The notes beneath the pieces are model-generated. The model was not told the origin of the DNA. It saw only the letters and a program-made list of their open reading frames with translations, and searched no databases. From Oscillospiraceae bacterium (lineage in GTDB: Bacteria > Bacillota > Clostridia > Oscillospirales > Oscillospiraceae), in assembly GCA_022846095.1 (NCBI GenBank), contig AP025583.1, forward strand, positions 2,418,001 through 2,482,000: a stretch of DNA of 64,000 nucleotides. Direction: 5' to 3'. The position numbers and the translations under genes are program-made. This document shows, one piece after another, positions 24,117-33,790 of this stretch (the stretch's first letter is position 1; every line of letters starts with the position of its first letter).

Positions 24117-25099
24117 CAGCCGATGTCCCCCTTTTTCATGGCCTGGGCCAGCTCCTTGGCGTAGTAGGTGATGAGGATGTCCGCCCCGGCCCGGAACACG
24201 GACACCGCGCTCTCGCACATGATGCGGTACTCGTCGATGAGGCCCGCGGCGGCGGCGGCCTTGACCATGGCGTACTCCCCGGACACCGAGTAGGCCGCCA
24301 TGGGCAGCTCGAATGCCTCGGAGCAGGCGCGGATCACGTCCAGGTAGGCCAGGGCGGGCTTGACCATCAAAATGTCGGCCCCCTCCGCCGCGTCCAGGGC
24401 GCACTCCTTCAGCGCCTCCTTCACGTTGTGGGGGTCCATCTGGTAGCCCTTCCGGTCCCCGAAGGAGGGGGCGGAGCCCGCCGCCTCCCGGAAGGGGCCG
24501 TAAAACGCCGAGGCGTACTTGGCCGAGTAGGCCATGATGGGGGTGTTCTGGAGGCCGTTCTTGTCCAGCACCGCCCGGATGGCGGCCACACGGCCGTCCA
24601 TCATATCCGAGGGGGCCACCATGTCGGCCCCCGCCTGGGCGTGGGACAGGGCGGTTTTGGAGAGCACCTCCAGGGTCTTGTCGTTGTCCACGCAGCACCC
24701 GTCCAGGATGCCGCAGTGGCCGTGGTCGGTGTACTCGCACATGCACACGTCGGTGATCACGTAGAAGCCGGGGTATGCCTTCTTGATGGCCCGGACGGCC
24801 TCCTGCACCACGCCCTTTTTGGCCCAGGCCGAGGAGCCCTGGGCGTCCTTTTTGGCGGGCAGGCCGAAGAGGATGCAGCGGCCCACCCCGGCCTCCATGC
24901 AGTCCTCCACCGCCCGGCACACGCTGTCCACGCCGTAGTGGAACTGGCCGGGCAGGGCGTCGATGGCGCGCGTCCCGGAGAGGGTCTCGTCCACAAAGAT
25001 GGGGTAAATCAGGCTGTCCGGGGACATGCGGGTCTCCCTGCACATGCGGCGGATCGAATCCGACCCCCGCAGGCGGCGGGGGCGATCAGTGAGTTCCAT
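24116..25099 (-). CDS. hemB: Porphobilinogen synthase (5-aminolevulinate dehydratase)
   Basis: This 327-residue enzyme condenses two 5-aminolevulinates to porphobilinogen. A cysteine-rich metal site is visible as [12 protein letters not shown] with GCCVDND beyond it, as in zinc-dependent HemB. The two Schiff-base lysines lie in [12 protein letters not shown] and in [12 protein letters not shown]. It overlaps the upstream cobA-hemD gene by 14 bp and the downstream hemL by 1 bp. Confidence 0.97.
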   Translation of the reverse strand: MELTDRPRRLRGSDSIRRMCRETRMSPDSLIYPIFVDETLSGTRAIDALPGQFHYGVDSVCRAVEDCMEAGVGRCILFGLPAKKDAQGSSAWAKKGVVQEAVRAIKKAYPGFYVITDVCMCEYTDHGHCGILDGCCVDNDKTLEVLSKTALSHAQAGADMVAPSDMMDGRVAAIRAVLDKNGLQNTPIMAYSAKYASAFYGPFREAAGSAPSFGDRKGYQMDPHNVKEALKECALDAAEGADILMVKPALAYLDVIRACSEAFELPMAAYSVSGEYAMVKAAAAAGLIDEYRIMCESAVSVFRAGADILITYYAKELAQAMKKGDIG

Positions 25100-26591
25100 G
25101 CTGTAATTCCTCCTCGATAAGGCGCTCCAGCGCGTCCATGGTGGCGCTCCGGGCTGTTTTTGTCCGGACGCCGTACCGTTCCGCCTCGGCGGCGGTCTGC
25201 GCCCCGATGCAGAAGCCGGTCACCCGGGAAAAGTCGAAGTCCTCCCCCACCGTGGCCGCGAAGCCCTTCACGGTGGAGGCGCTGGTAAAGGTCACGCCGT
25301 CTATCTTATCCCCTTCCAGCAGGGCGCGCAAGTCCTCAGAGCGGGAATTTTCATAGATTGTGCGGTAGAGGGCCACGTCGTCGTACGCCAGGCCCGCCCC
25401 GTCCAGGGCGGCGGGCAGCTCCGGAGAGGCTTTTTCCGCCCGCAGCAGGAGCACCCGGCCCGTGGCTTTCTCCGCCAGGGCCGCGCCCAGGTGCGCCGCG
25501 TCGTAGATCTCAGGCACCAAATCGGCGCGCAGCCCGTGGCCCCGCAGGGCCTTGTCCGTGCCGGGGCCGATGGCGGCCAGCTTCACACCGCCCAGGGCCC
25601 GGGCGTCCTGCCCCCGCGCCTCCAGCAGCGCCCACAGGGCCTCCGCCCCGGCGGGGCTGGTCAGAGCCAGCCACCGGTACGCCCCCAGGCCGTCCAGCGC
25701 CCGCTGGGCGGGCGGGTTGGGCAGGATGGGCTGCGTCTCAATGCAGGGGTACTCCAGCACCTCGGCCCCCAGCTCCCGCAGGCGGTCCGAGAGGGTGCCG
25801 GCGCGCTCCCTGGGCCGGGTGACCACCAGGGTCCTCCCCCGCAGGGGGAGTGCGTCGAACCAGCAGAAGCGGGGCGCCAGGGCGCACACCCTGCCCACCA
25901 CAATGACCGCCGGGCTCTCCACCCCGGCCCGCTCCGCCGCCCCGGGCAAATTGCCCACGGTGGCGTCGATCCGCCGCTGGGCGGGGGTGGCGCCCCGCTC
26001 CACCACGGCGGCGGGGGTGGAGGGCTCCAGGCCCGCCGCCAGCAGCCCGGCGCAGATGGCGGGCAGGGCGCTCACCCCCATGAGAAAGACCAGGGTGCCT
26101 CCAGTGCGCACCAGGGCCCCGAAGTCGATGTCCAGCGCCTTCCCCGCCCGCTGGTGGCCGGTGACGATGTGCAGCGAGGAGGTATAGTCCCGGTGGGTCA
26201 CCGGGATGCCGCCGTAGGCCGGGGCCGCGATGGCCGAGGTCACGCCGGGGATCTCCCGGAAGGGGACGGCGTGCTCGCTGAGGAGCTCCAGCTCCTCCCC
26301 GCCCCGGCCGAAGAGGAAGGGGTCGCCCCCCTTGAGGCGCACCACGTTTTTCCCCGCCAGGGCACCGTCCAGCAGAATGCGGTTGATTTCCTCCTGGGGC
26401 ACCGGGTGGCGGGCGGCCTGCTTGCCCACGTCCACCCGCTCCGCTCCCTCCGGGATCAGGGCCAGGATTTCAGGCCCCACCAGCCGGTCGTAGACCACCA
26501 GGTCGGCCCGGGCCAGGGCTTTGGCCCCGGCCTGGGTGAGCAGGCCGGGATCCCCCGGCCCCGCGCCCACCAGGGTGACGCATCCCATCAT
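25086..26591 (-). CDS. cobA-hemD: Fused uroporphyrinogen-III C-methyltransferase / uroporphyrinogen-III synthase
   Basis: This 501-residue two-domain protein begins with an SAM-dependent methyltransferase (CobA/SUMT, residues 1-245): VTLVGAGPGDPGLLT, VRLKGGDPFLFGRGGEE and GVTSAIAAPAYGGIPVTHR. The HemD domain (about 255-500) carries GRTLVVTRPRERAGTLSDRL and VTFTSASTVKGF. One polypeptide thus closes the tetrapyrrole ring and makes precorrin-2 from it, a fusion known in clostridia and lactobacilli. The start (ATGATG) overlaps the hemC stop. Confidence 0.96.
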   Translation of the reverse strand: MMGCVTLVGAGPGDPGLLTQAGAKALARADLVVYDRLVGPEILALIPEGAERVDVGKQAARHPVPQEEINRILLDGALAGKNVVRLKGGDPFLFGRGGEELELLSEHAVPFREIPGVTSAIAAPAYGGIPVTHRDYTSSLHIVTGHQRAGKALDIDFGALVRTGGTLVFLMGVSALPAICAGLLAAGLEPSTPAAVVERGATPAQRRIDATVGNLPGAAERAGVESPAVIVVGRVCALAPRFCWFDALPLRGRTLVVTRPRERAGTLSDRLRELGAEVLEYPCIETQPILPNPPAQRALDGLGAYRWLALTSPAGAEALWALLEARGQDARALGGVKLAAIGPGTDKALRGHGLRADLVPEIYDAAHLGAALAEKATGRVLLLRAEKASPELPAALDGAGLAYDDVALYRTIYENSRSEDLRALLEGDKIDGVTFTSASTVKGFAATVGEDFDFSRVTGFCIGAQTAAEAERYGVRTKTARSATMDALERLIEEELQHGTH

Positions 26592-27454
26592 ACCGCGGCC
26601 CCCCTCATCCGAAGCGCCAGAGCCGTGCCCAGCGCCTCCGCCTCATTCACGGGGCCGGCAAGCGATTCCTTCCGTCCCGCCTCGTCCATTCCGGTTAATG
26701 TCAAGCAATTCTCCTTTACGGTTCCGAAGGCCGCCACCGGGGAGGAGCACCCCCCGTCCAGCGCCCGGACAAAGGCCCGCTCCGCCAGGGCGCAGGCCCG
26801 TGCGGCGGGATCGTCGAAGTCCTTTAAGTAGACTGTATCCGCCCCGGCCCGGGCCTGGACGGCCAGAATGCCCTGCCCGGCAGCGGGGAGCAGCTCCTCC
26901 GGCGCGAAGTACCGGGCGATCCGCCCCTGGAGCCCCAGGCGTTTCAGCCCCGCCGCCGCCAGCACCAGGGCGGCGTACTCCCCCCGGTCCAGCTTGGCCA
27001 GCCGGGTGAGCACGTTGCCCCGCACCGGGGCCACGTCCGCGCCGGGGAACAGGCGCTCCAGCTGGAGCTTCCGCCGCAGGCTGGCACAGCCAATGGGCTT
27101 TGTCAAGTCCAACTCCTTGCCACCGTCCGGCAGCACCAGCGCGTCCCTGGGGTCCTCCCGGCGGGAGAAGGCCACGATGGGCAGGGCCGGATCGGTCTGC
27201 ATGGGCATGTCCTTCAGGCTGTGGACGGTGAGATCCACCCGGCCCTCCAGCAGCGCCGCGTCCAGCTCCTTGACGAAGAGGCCCTTGCCCCCCACCTGGT
27301 CCAGTGTGCGGTCCAGAATTTTATCCCCGGTGGTCTTCATGGTCACCAGCTCCACCCGGAGGGACGGGTCCGCCGCCCGGATGGCGTCCATCACCAGCTG
27401 GGACTGGACCACCGCCAGCCGGCTCTCCCGGCTGCCCACTCTGACGTTTCTCAT
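26588..27454 (-). CDS. hemC: Hydroxymethylbilane synthase
   Basis: This 288-residue enzyme polymerises four porphobilinogens. It begins MRNVRVGSRESRLAVVQSQ, and has the KELDAALLEGRVDLTVHSLKD region and ALDGGCSSPVAAF, in which the dipyrromethane-binding Cys lies. ATG 27454 is preferred over an in-frame ATG at 27469 because GGAGGGATT precedes it and it overlaps the upstream stop as ATGA, the pattern used throughout this operon. Confidence 0.97.
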   Translation of the reverse strand: MRNVRVGSRESRLAVVQSQLVMDAIRAADPSLRVELVTMKTTGDKILDRTLDQVGGKGLFVKELDAALLEGRVDLTVHSLKDMPMQTDPALPIVAFSRREDPRDALVLPDGGKELDLTKPIGCASLRRKLQLERLFPGADVAPVRGNVLTRLAKLDRGEYAALVLAAAGLKRLGLQGRIARYFAPEELLPAAGQGILAVQARAGADTVYLKDFDDPAARACALAERAFVRALDGGCSSPVAAFGTVKENCLTLTGMDEAGRKESLAGPVNEAEALGTALALRMRGAAV

Positions 27455-27894
27455 TCCAAATCCCTCCATGCCTCCCGGACGCGCTGCGCGGCCCGCGCCG
27501 TCTTTTTATGGTCGTTTCCCCGGGAGACCACCCCCGCCACAACGCCCTCCCCCAGGCAAATGGCCGGGAAGAAGAAGGTGCACTCCCCCGGCGCGTCGGC
27601 CACGCTGACGGGGATGCCCAGCGCCCCGGCCTCCTCCCCCACCGCCCGGTTTACGTCCCGGTCGTCGGTGGCGGCCACCGCCAGGAAGGCCCCGGCCAGA
27701 TCGCCGTGGGCATAGCGCCGCGCCAGTTGGGAGACCCCCTCCGGGGGCTCCAGCAGCGTGGGGGCGATCATGGTCACCCGGGCCCCGAAGTCCCGCAGCA
27801 CGGCCGCGCGGCGGCAGGCCACCGTGCCGCCCCCCACCACCACGGCGCGCTTATCCTTCAGATCAACGAACAGCGGAAAGCGAAAGCCCCTCAT
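27451..27894 (-). CDS. Short SirC-like precorrin-2 dehydrogenase
   Basis: The 147 residues cover just the NAD-binding Rossmann domain of the CysG/Met8/SirC N-terminus: FPLFVDLKDKRAVVVGGGTVACRRAAVL, then AVAATDDRDVNRAVG and ECTFFFPAIC. The helical second domain of Met8 or the roughly 200-residue SirC is missing. The reaction would be NAD-dependent oxidation of precorrin-2 to sirohydrochlorin, which CbiK needs. The start lies 32 bp inside the 3' end of hemA, and the end overlaps hemC. Short forms occur in clostridia, so it is probably functional. Confidence 0.88.
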   Translation of the reverse strand: MRGFRFPLFVDLKDKRAVVVGGGTVACRRAAVLRDFGARVTMIAPTLLEPPEGVSQLARRYAHGDLAGAFLAVAATDDRDVNRAVGEEAGALGIPVSVADAPGECTFFFPAICLGEGVVAGVVSRGNDHKKTARAAQRVREAWRDLE

Positions 27895-29098
27895 GGCTGT
27901 TTTTCTCCCTTCTCGTGTGGGTGCGGATAATCTCGCCGCAGCGCTCCAGGCCCTGGGCCGAAATCTCCTCCCGCAGGCCGCCGGAGAGCAGATCCACCGC
28001 CCGGCCCACCGCCAGCTCCACGATCTGCTCGGCCTCCAGGCCCTCCAGGTCGTCGGTGGTGAGCACGCGGCGCACGATGTCCCGCTTGACCCCCTCCAGG
28101 GCGGGCAGGCTCTCCCGGTAGTTGAGCCACTGGTGGAAGCGCTCCAGGTGGCGGGCCAAAAGCGCCTCCGCCTCCGGGGGGATCTCCCGCCGGGGGGCGC
28201 AGCCCAGGGTGTCGATGTTGTAGAGCGCCACGCCGGGCAGTTCCCCCACCCCCGGCTCGATGTCCCGGGGAATAGCCAGGTCGGCCATCAGGGGCGGGAT
28301 ATGGGCCAGCCCCGCCAGCTCCTCCGCCGAGATGGTGTAGTGGGGGCTGGTGGTGGCCGAAATCAGCAGATCCATCCCCGCCAGGCACTGGTAGCGGGCC
28401 TCGTAGGGCACCACGGCGCACCCGGCGGGCACCACGCTCTCGCCGTGGCGGTAGCTGCGCAGGGTCACGGTGACCGCGCAGCCCGCCCCACGCAGGGCGT
28501 CCGCCGCCAGGCGGCCCATCTCCCCGTTGCCGATGACCAGAGCCTTCTTCCCCGAAAGCCCCCCGGCCTCCCGCTCCAGCACCTCCACCGCCCGGCCCGC
28601 CGCCGAGGCGGGCACGTTCTCCAGGCGGATACGGGTCTTGAGCTCCTTGCCCGCCGAGGCCGCCATGCGGAACAGGGTCTCCAGCACAGGATCGGCGCAT
28701 CCCGCCTCCCGGGCCAGCGCCGCCGCCCCCTTCACCTGGGAGAGGATCTGGTCCTCCCCCCAGATGCGGGAGCGCAGCCCCCCGGCCACCTCCAGCAGGT
28801 GGACGGCCGCGTCATCCCCCCGGCGCACCGAGAAGTAGCCCCGCAGCTCCTCCGGCTCCACCCCCGCGGCGGCGCACAGCAGCGCGGCCGGGTCGGGGGC
28901 GGCCCCCTCCGCGCAGGAGAGGTAGAGCTCCGTGCGGTTGCAGGTGGACAGCAGCACGCAGCCCAGCACCCCCGGCACGCGGCCGCGGATCTGGGCGCAG
29001 GCGCTCCCCACCCGGCTCTTGGGAAAGGCCAGGCACTCCCGCAGGGCGATGGGGGCGCGCTCGTGATCCAGGCCCGCCATGACGAGATTCATGCTCAT
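27863..29098 (-). CDS. hemA: Glutamyl-tRNA reductase
   Basis: This 411-residue enzyme catalyses the first step of the C5 pathway, reducing glutamyl-tRNA to glutamate-1-semialdehyde. The catalytic Cys lies in LLSTCNRTELYLS near residue 55. The NADPH domain (KKALVIGNGEMGRLAADAL) and the C-terminal dimerisation helices are present. The start has AAAGGAG upstream and lies 6 bp after the cbiL stop. Its presence inside the B12 operon shows that precursor supply is placed under cobalamin control. Confidence 0.96.
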   Translation of the reverse strand: MSMNLVMAGLDHERAPIALRECLAFPKSRVGSACAQIRGRVPGVLGCVLLSTCNRTELYLSCAEGAAPDPAALLCAAAGVEPEELRGYFSVRRGDDAAVHLLEVAGGLRSRIWGEDQILSQVKGAAALAREAGCADPVLETLFRMAASAGKELKTRIRLENVPASAAGRAVEVLEREAGGLSGKKALVIGNGEMGRLAADALRGAGCAVTVTLRSYRHGESVVPAGCAVVPYEARYQCLAGMDLLISATTSPHYTISAEELAGLAHIPPLMADLAIPRDIEPGVGELPGVALYNIDTLGCAPRREIPPEAEALLARHLERFHQWLNYRESLPALEGVKRDIVRRVLTTDDLEGLEAEQIVELAVGRAVDLLSGGLREEISAQGLERCGEIIRTHTRREKNSHEGLSLSAVR

Positions 29099-29104
29099 TT
29101 TGGT

Positions 29105-29782
29105 TTACTCCTTTGCAAGCACCACCGCGAAATAGCCGGGGCCGTCCTCCATATCGTCCAGGGTCCTCCAGACCCGCTCCCCCTCCATACCGCAGTTGGC
29201 CACGCCGCCCGCAGGGGTCCCGCGGCGCTTCAGCGTGTCCCGCAGGGCGCTCAGGCCCCGGCCCGACTTCATAAAGACCTTGTTGGCGGGGAAATCCAGC
29301 ACGTCTTCCCCCACGCCGTGGGAGGCGGGCACCACCAGCAGGCGCTCCTCCCCCTGGCACAGGCTCTCCCCCAGCCGGGCGGCCACGGCGCAGAAGGAGG
29401 GCACGCCGGGGACGATCTCCGCCCCGTAGCCCCGCTCCACCACCTTGCGGTGGAGGTAGATGTAGGTGGAGTACACTGTGGGGTCCCCCAGGGTGATGAA
29501 TGCCACGTACTTTCCCGCGTCCAGCAGGGCGCAGATCCGCTCCGCCGTCTCCGCGTAGCAGGCGTCCAGCACGTCCTTGTCCTTGACCATGGGGGCGGGG
29601 CAGGAGATGCGCTCCTTATCCGCGATGTACGCCCCCGCGATGGCCAGGGCGGTGCCCTCCCCGTGGCCCTTGTCGGGCACGGCGATGACGTCCGCCTGCT
29701 CTAAAATGCGTATGGCCTTGAGGGTCAGCAGCTCCGGGTCCCCGGGGCCCACCCCCACGCCGTAAAGCGTGCCTTGTCTCAT
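29105..29782 (-). CDS. cbiL: Cobalt-factor II / precorrin-2 C20-methyltransferase
   Basis: This 225-residue SAM-dependent corrin methyltransferase has GTLYGVGVGPGDPELLTLKA at the N-terminus, ITLGDPTVYSTYIYLHRKV (typical for C20 enzymes) and VPGVPSFCAVAARLG. It methylates C20 of cobalt-sirohydrochlorin. The start overlaps the cbiK stop as ATGA. Confidence 0.95.
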   Translation of the reverse strand: MRQGTLYGVGVGPGDPELLTLKAIRILEQADVIAVPDKGHGEGTALAIAGAYIADKERISCPAPMVKDKDVLDACYAETAERICALLDAGKYVAFITLGDPTVYSTYIYLHRKVVERGYGAEIVPGVPSFCAVAARLGESLCQGEERLLVVPASHGVGEDVLDFPANKVFMKSGRGLSALRDTLKRRGTPAGGVANCGMEGERVWRTLDDMEDGPGYFAVVLAKE

Positions 29783-30579
29783 ACCGACTCCTCCAATCCC
29801 GCCGCTTCCCTGGCGTGGGCGGCAAAGCGGGCGCGGACGCCGGGGAGCTGCCCCAGCCCGCGCACCATGCAGGTGACCGCGTAGCCCGCCGCCTCCAGCC
29901 GGGATTTCCAGGAGTCCGGCTCCTCCCCCGCCATGTCGTTGCGGGCGTGATCCCCGGCCACCACCATGAAGGGGCACAGGAGCACCCTGTCTATCCCGCT
30001 CCGCTCGGCCAGACGGGCCATAACCTGCTCCAGGGCCGGGTAGCCCTCCACCGTGCCCACAAAGGCGTCCTTCCACCCCAGGTCGTGGAGCACGTACTCC
30101 AGCAGGGCGTAGGCCGCGTTGGCGAAGTGCTCCGACCCGTGGCCCATCAGCACCAGGGCCTCCCCCGACCCCGTGGGGGGCAGCTCCGCCATCAGGGCCT
30201 CGGCCGCCGCGCGGTAGTCCTCCGCCCCTGTGAGCAGGGGCTCCCCCAGCACGGCCCGGCCAAAGCGCGGCAGCAGCGGGGCGGCCTGGGCGGCCAGCTT
30301 GTCGTACTCCTCGCCGTTCATGATGTGGGTGGGCTGGATCACCACGTCGTCGTACCCCTCGTCCAGCAGGCGCGTCAGAGCCCGGGGCACGTCGTCAATC
30401 ACAAGGCCGTCCCGCCGCTCCAGCTTGCGCATAATCATACCGCTTGTGAAGGCCCGGCGCAAGTCCCGCCCCGGCAGGGCGGCGGCGATGGCCGCCTCGG
30501 TGGGGGCGATGCAGCCCTCCAGCGCGTCGGTGTAGCTGGTGCCGAAGGAGACCACCAGAACCGCTTTTTTTCCGTTCAT
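29779..30579 (-). CDS. cbiK: Sirohydrochlorin cobaltochelatase
   Basis: This 266-residue chelatase is of CbiK length, with no N-terminal export signal, hence cytoplasmic. It starts KKAVLVVSFGTSYTDALEG. The two metal-binding histidines are expected in LVLMGHGSEHFAN and FMVVAGDHARND. It inserts Co2+ into sirohydrochlorin at the start of the anaerobic pathway, confirming the cobalt-early route. It overlaps cbiC upstream and cbiL downstream by 4 bp each. Confidence 0.95.
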   Translation of the reverse strand: MNGKKAVLVVSFGTSYTDALEGCIAPTEAAIAAALPGRDLRRAFTSGMIMRKLERRDGLVIDDVPRALTRLLDEGYDDVVIQPTHIMNGEEYDKLAAQAAPLLPRFGRAVLGEPLLTGAEDYRAAAEALMAELPPTGSGEALVLMGHGSEHFANAAYALLEYVLHDLGWKDAFVGTVEGYPALEQVMARLAERSGIDRVLLCPFMVVAGDHARNDMAGEEPDSWKSRLEAAGYAVTCMVRGLGQLPGVRARFAAHAREAAGLEESV

Positions 30580-31220
30580 TCCCGTTCCCCTCCCGAGGCC
30601 AGATAGAGCAGGGCGTTGCAGATGGCGGCGGCCACGTTGGAGCCGCCCTTGCGCCCCCGGCAGACGATTTGGGGCAGGGCCAGGGAGCGCAGCAGCTCCT
30701 TGGACTCCACCACGTTGACGAAGCCCACGGGCGCGCCGATGACCAGCGCCGGGGAGAGCCTCCCCTCCTGGGCCAGCTCGCAGGCCCGCACCAGGGCGGT
30801 GGGGGCGTTGCCCAGGGCCAGCACGACCTGTCCCGGCAGTGCGGCGGCGCGCTCCATGGACACGGTGGCGCGGGTCACCCCCCGCTCCTTTGCCTCGGCG
30901 GCCACATCGGCGTCGGACATGAAGCAGAATACCTCCCCGCCGAATTTGCCCAGCACCCGCTTGTTGATCCCGGCCTTCGCCATCTGGGTGTCGGTGACGA
31001 TGGAGCAGCCCCCCCGGAGCGCCGCGATCCCCCGCTCCACCGCGTCCGGGGAGAAGGCCAGGTTGTCCGCGTAGTCAAAATCCGCCGTGGTGTGGATCAC
31101 CCGCTTGATCACCGGCAGCTGGTCCGCCGGAAAGGTCCGCTCCCCCAGCTCCCGGGTGATGATCTCCATGCTCCTGGCCTCGATCTCCGCCGGGGCCACC
31201 CGCTGCAGCTCTACCTTCAT
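30576..31220 (-). CDS. cbiC: Cobalt-precorrin-8 methylmutase
   Basis: This 214-residue enzyme moves the C11 methyl to C12, giving cobyrinate. The catalytic His is in [18 protein letters not shown], and [16 protein letters not shown] and [15 protein letters not shown] are family blocks. ATG 31220 is the only sensible start and overlaps the cbiP stop (ATGA). Confidence 0.96.
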   Translation of the reverse strand: MKVELQRVAPAEIEARSMEIITRELGERTFPADQLPVIKRVIHTTADFDYADNLAFSPDAVERGIAALRGGCSIVTDTQMAKAGINKRVLGKFGGEVFCFMSDADVAAEAKERGVTRATVSMERAAALPGQVVLALGNAPTALVRACELAQEGRLSPALVIGAPVGFVNVVESKELLRSLALPQIVCRGRKGGSNVAAAICNALLYLASGGERE

Positions 31221-32722
31221 TGGTTTTCTCCATTCAAAATCCTGTAGATTTGGCCCATATCCAGGGCGGCGCGCACCCCGTCGGCCAACTTGTCGTACTG
31301 CCGGCGCTTGTACGTGGCGGGGTCCACCGCCGCCGCCCCCGGCTCCAGGCCCTTGGCCCGGCGCAGGCAGTCCACCACCCCGGCGGCGCACGCCGGGGTG
31401 TCGAACAGGCCGTGGACGTAGCAGCCCCACACGCTGCCGGCGCTCAGGCCGTCGGCCTTCTCCGCCCCGTCCAGGGTGCGCAGGGCGCAGATGGGCGGCG
31501 CGTCCGCCGTGGTGCGGCCCATGTGGATCTCGTACCCCTCGACGGGCACGCCCGAGAGCCCCGCGAAGATTCCGCCCAGGCCTTCCAGCCGCCCGGTGAC
31601 CCGGGTGCGGGTCTTCTCTCCGAAGAACACCGTGTCGTGGGGCAGCAGGCCCAGCCCGGCCAGGGCGCCGCCCCCCTCCACGTTATCCGGGTCGGAGATG
31701 GTGCGCCCCAGCATCTGGTAGCCCCCGCAGATGCCGATCACCGCGCCGCCCCGGGCGGCGTGCTTCAAAACCGCGCCCTCCAGGCCGCTGCCCCGCAGCC
31801 AGCGCAGGTCGTCCATGGTGTTCTTGGTGCCGGGGAGGACGATGAGGTCGGGGCTGCCCAGCTCCGCCGGGGTGCGGACGTAGCGCAGGGTCACCTCCTC
31901 CATGCGCTCCAGGGCGCTGAAATCGGTGAAATTGGACAGCCGGGGCAGGCGGATCACCGCGATGTCGATGAGCCCCACCTTCTCCCCCGGCCGGTACTCC
32001 AGGCGCTGGGAGAGGGAGTCCTCGTCGTCGATGTCCACGTCCAGCATGGGCACCACGCCCACCACCGGCTTGCGGGCCAGATCCTCCAGCATCTTGAGGC
32101 CGGGGCGCAGAATCTCCGGGTCGCCCCGGAACTTGTTGATGATGAGGCCCTTTATCATCGCCTGCTCGTCGGGCTCCAGCAGGGCCACCGTGCCGTAGAG
32201 GGCGGCGAACACCCCGCCCCGGTCGATGTCCCCGCACAGCAGGACGGGGGCGTTTGCCCGGCGGGCCATGCCCATGTTCACGATGTCGTCGGCCTTGAGG
32301 TTGATCTCCGCGGGGCTGCCCGCCCCCTCGATGACGATAATGTCGTGCTCCGCCGCCAGGCTCCCGTAGGCCGCCATGACCTCGGGGATCAGCTGCTTCT
32401 TATAGCGGAAGTAGTCCGCCGCCGCCATGGTGCCCCTGGGCACGCCGTTCACGATGACCTGGGAGCCGGTGTTGCTGTGGGGTTTTAACAGGATGGGGTT
32501 CATCCGCACCGAGGGGACGGCCTCCGCCGCCTCGGCCTGCACCACCTGGGCCCGCCCCATCTCCAGCCCCTCCTCCGTGATGAAGGAGTTGAGCGCCATA
32601 TTCTGGGACTTGAAGGGGGCCACCCTGTAGCCGTCCTGGTGAAAAATCCGGCACAGCGCGGCGCACAGCAGGCTCTTGCCCGCGTTGGAGGCCGTGCCCT
32701 GGACCATAATCGCCTTTGCCAT
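31217..32722 (-). CDS. cbiP: Adenosylcobyric acid synthase
   Basis: This 501-residue amidotransferase has an N-terminal DTBS-like ATPase domain ([22 protein letters not shown]) and a C-terminal class I glutaminase domain ([14 protein letters not shown] with the catalytic Cys, His in YEIHMG). It amidates side chains b, d, e and g. The ATG directly abuts the stop of the upstream cobD-like gene (TAGATG). Confidence 0.97.
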   Translation of the reverse strand: MAKAIMVQGTASNAGKSLLCAALCRIFHQDGYRVAPFKSQNMALNSFITEEGLEMGRAQVVQAEAAEAVPSVRMNPILLKPHSNTGSQVIVNGVPRGTMAAADYFRYKKQLIPEVMAAYGSLAAEHDIIVIEGAGSPAEINLKADDIVNMGMARRANAPVLLCGDIDRGGVFAALYGTVALLEPDEQAMIKGLIINKFRGDPEILRPGLKMLEDLARKPVVGVVPMLDVDIDDEDSLSQRLEYRPGEKVGLIDIAVIRLPRLSNFTDFSALERMEEVTLRYVRTPAELGSPDLIVLPGTKNTMDDLRWLRGSGLEGAVLKHAARGGAVIGICGGYQMLGRTISDPDNVEGGGALAGLGLLPHDTVFFGEKTRTRVTGRLEGLGGIFAGLSGVPVEGYEIHMGRTTADAPPICALRTLDGAEKADGLSAGSVWGCYVHGLFDTPACAAGVVDCLRRAKGLEPGAAAVDPATYKRRQYDKLADGVRAALDMGQIYRILNGENQ

Positions 32723-33763
32723 CTACAGAACCTCCCTCAGCTGCTCCAGCAGAATGTCGTTTTCCGGGGCGGTGCGCACCGCCGTCCGGTAGTCGTCCGG
32801 CCCCAGGCCGGGGTAGTTGGCGCAGGCGCGGATCAGCACGCCCCGCTCCAGCAGCCGCTCCTTGAGATCCGTAACGCCCGGCGCACGGAAGAGCAGGTAG
32901 TTGGCCTCGCCGGGAATCACCTCCAGGCCCAGCCCCCGCAGGCCGTCCGCCAGCCGGGGCCGCTCCACGGCCAGCAGCGCCCGCGCCCGGCCCGGCCAGT
33001 CCGGACAGTCCCGCAGCGCGGCCAGCCCCGCCGCCTGGGCGGGGGCGGACACGCTCCAGGGCTGTCCCGCCCCCCAGAGCCGCTCCAGCAGCCCCCCGCC
33101 GGCGCACAGGCAGTACCCCAGCCGCAGGCCGGGCATGGCGTAGCTCTTGGTAAAGGCCCGGAAGAGGATCAGGTTGGGATATTCCTCCAGAACGCCCGTC
33201 AGCCCCGCCCCCTGCGTCAGCTCCAGAAAGCACTCGTCCACCGCCAGGGTAATCCCCCGCCCGGCGCAGCGCGCCAGGATGCGGGAGAGCAGGGCCGGAT
33301 CGATCATCCGCCCGGTGGGGTTGTTGGGGGTGCAGAAAAAGGCCAAGTCCAAATCCCCGTCCAGCGCGTCCAGCACATCTTCCGTCAGATCAAACCCGTC
33401 CTCCCGGCGCAGGGTGTGCCGCGTGACCGCGCAGCCCGCCGCCCCCAGGGCCTGGGCGTACTCGGAGAAGGTGGGGGCCGTGACCAGCGCCCGGCCGGGC
33501 CGCAGGGCGAAGGCCAGGCGGAAGATGAGGTCCGCCGCGCCGTTGCCGCAGAGCACCCACCCGGGCGGCACGCCGTCGCGGCGGGCGATGGCGGCGGTTA
33601 AGTCCCGGCACAGGGCGTCCGGGTAGCGCGCCGCGTCCCCAACGGCCTCCTCCGCCGCCCGGCGCACCGCCGGGGGCATACCCAGGGGGTTCAGGTTGGC
33701 GGAGAAGTCCAGCAGGGTCTCCGCCCGCCCGTAAACGTCCCCGCCGTGGGTGTATTCAAACAT
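32723..33763 (-). CDS. cobD: L-threonine-O-3-phosphate decarboxylase-like aminotransferase
   Basis: This 346-residue fold-type I PLP protein is related to histidinol-phosphate aminotransferase: LLDFSANLNPLGMP near residue 24, CTPNNPTGRMID, and the PLP lysine in FRAFTKSYAMPGLRLGY. In this context it should make (R)-1-amino-2-propanol O-2-phosphate, the linker attached by CbiB. ATG 33763 is chosen, with AAAGGCGG before it; an in-frame TTG 24 bp upstream is less likely. Confidence 0.92.
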   Translation of the reverse strand: MFEYTHGGDVYGRAETLLDFSANLNPLGMPPAVRRAAEEAVGDAARYPDALCRDLTAAIARRDGVPPGWVLCGNGAADLIFRLAFALRPGRALVTAPTFSEYAQALGAAGCAVTRHTLRREDGFDLTEDVLDALDGDLDLAFFCTPNNPTGRMIDPALLSRILARCAGRGITLAVDECFLELTQGAGLTGVLEEYPNLILFRAFTKSYAMPGLRLGYCLCAGGGLLERLWGAGQPWSVSAPAQAAGLAALRDCPDWPGRARALLAVERPRLADGLRGLGLEVIPGEANYLLFRAPGVTDLKERLLERGVLIRACANYPGLGPDDYRTAVRTAPENDILLEQLREVL

Positions 33764-33790
33764 GCCCACGCCGCCTTTCCTCGTCAATCT

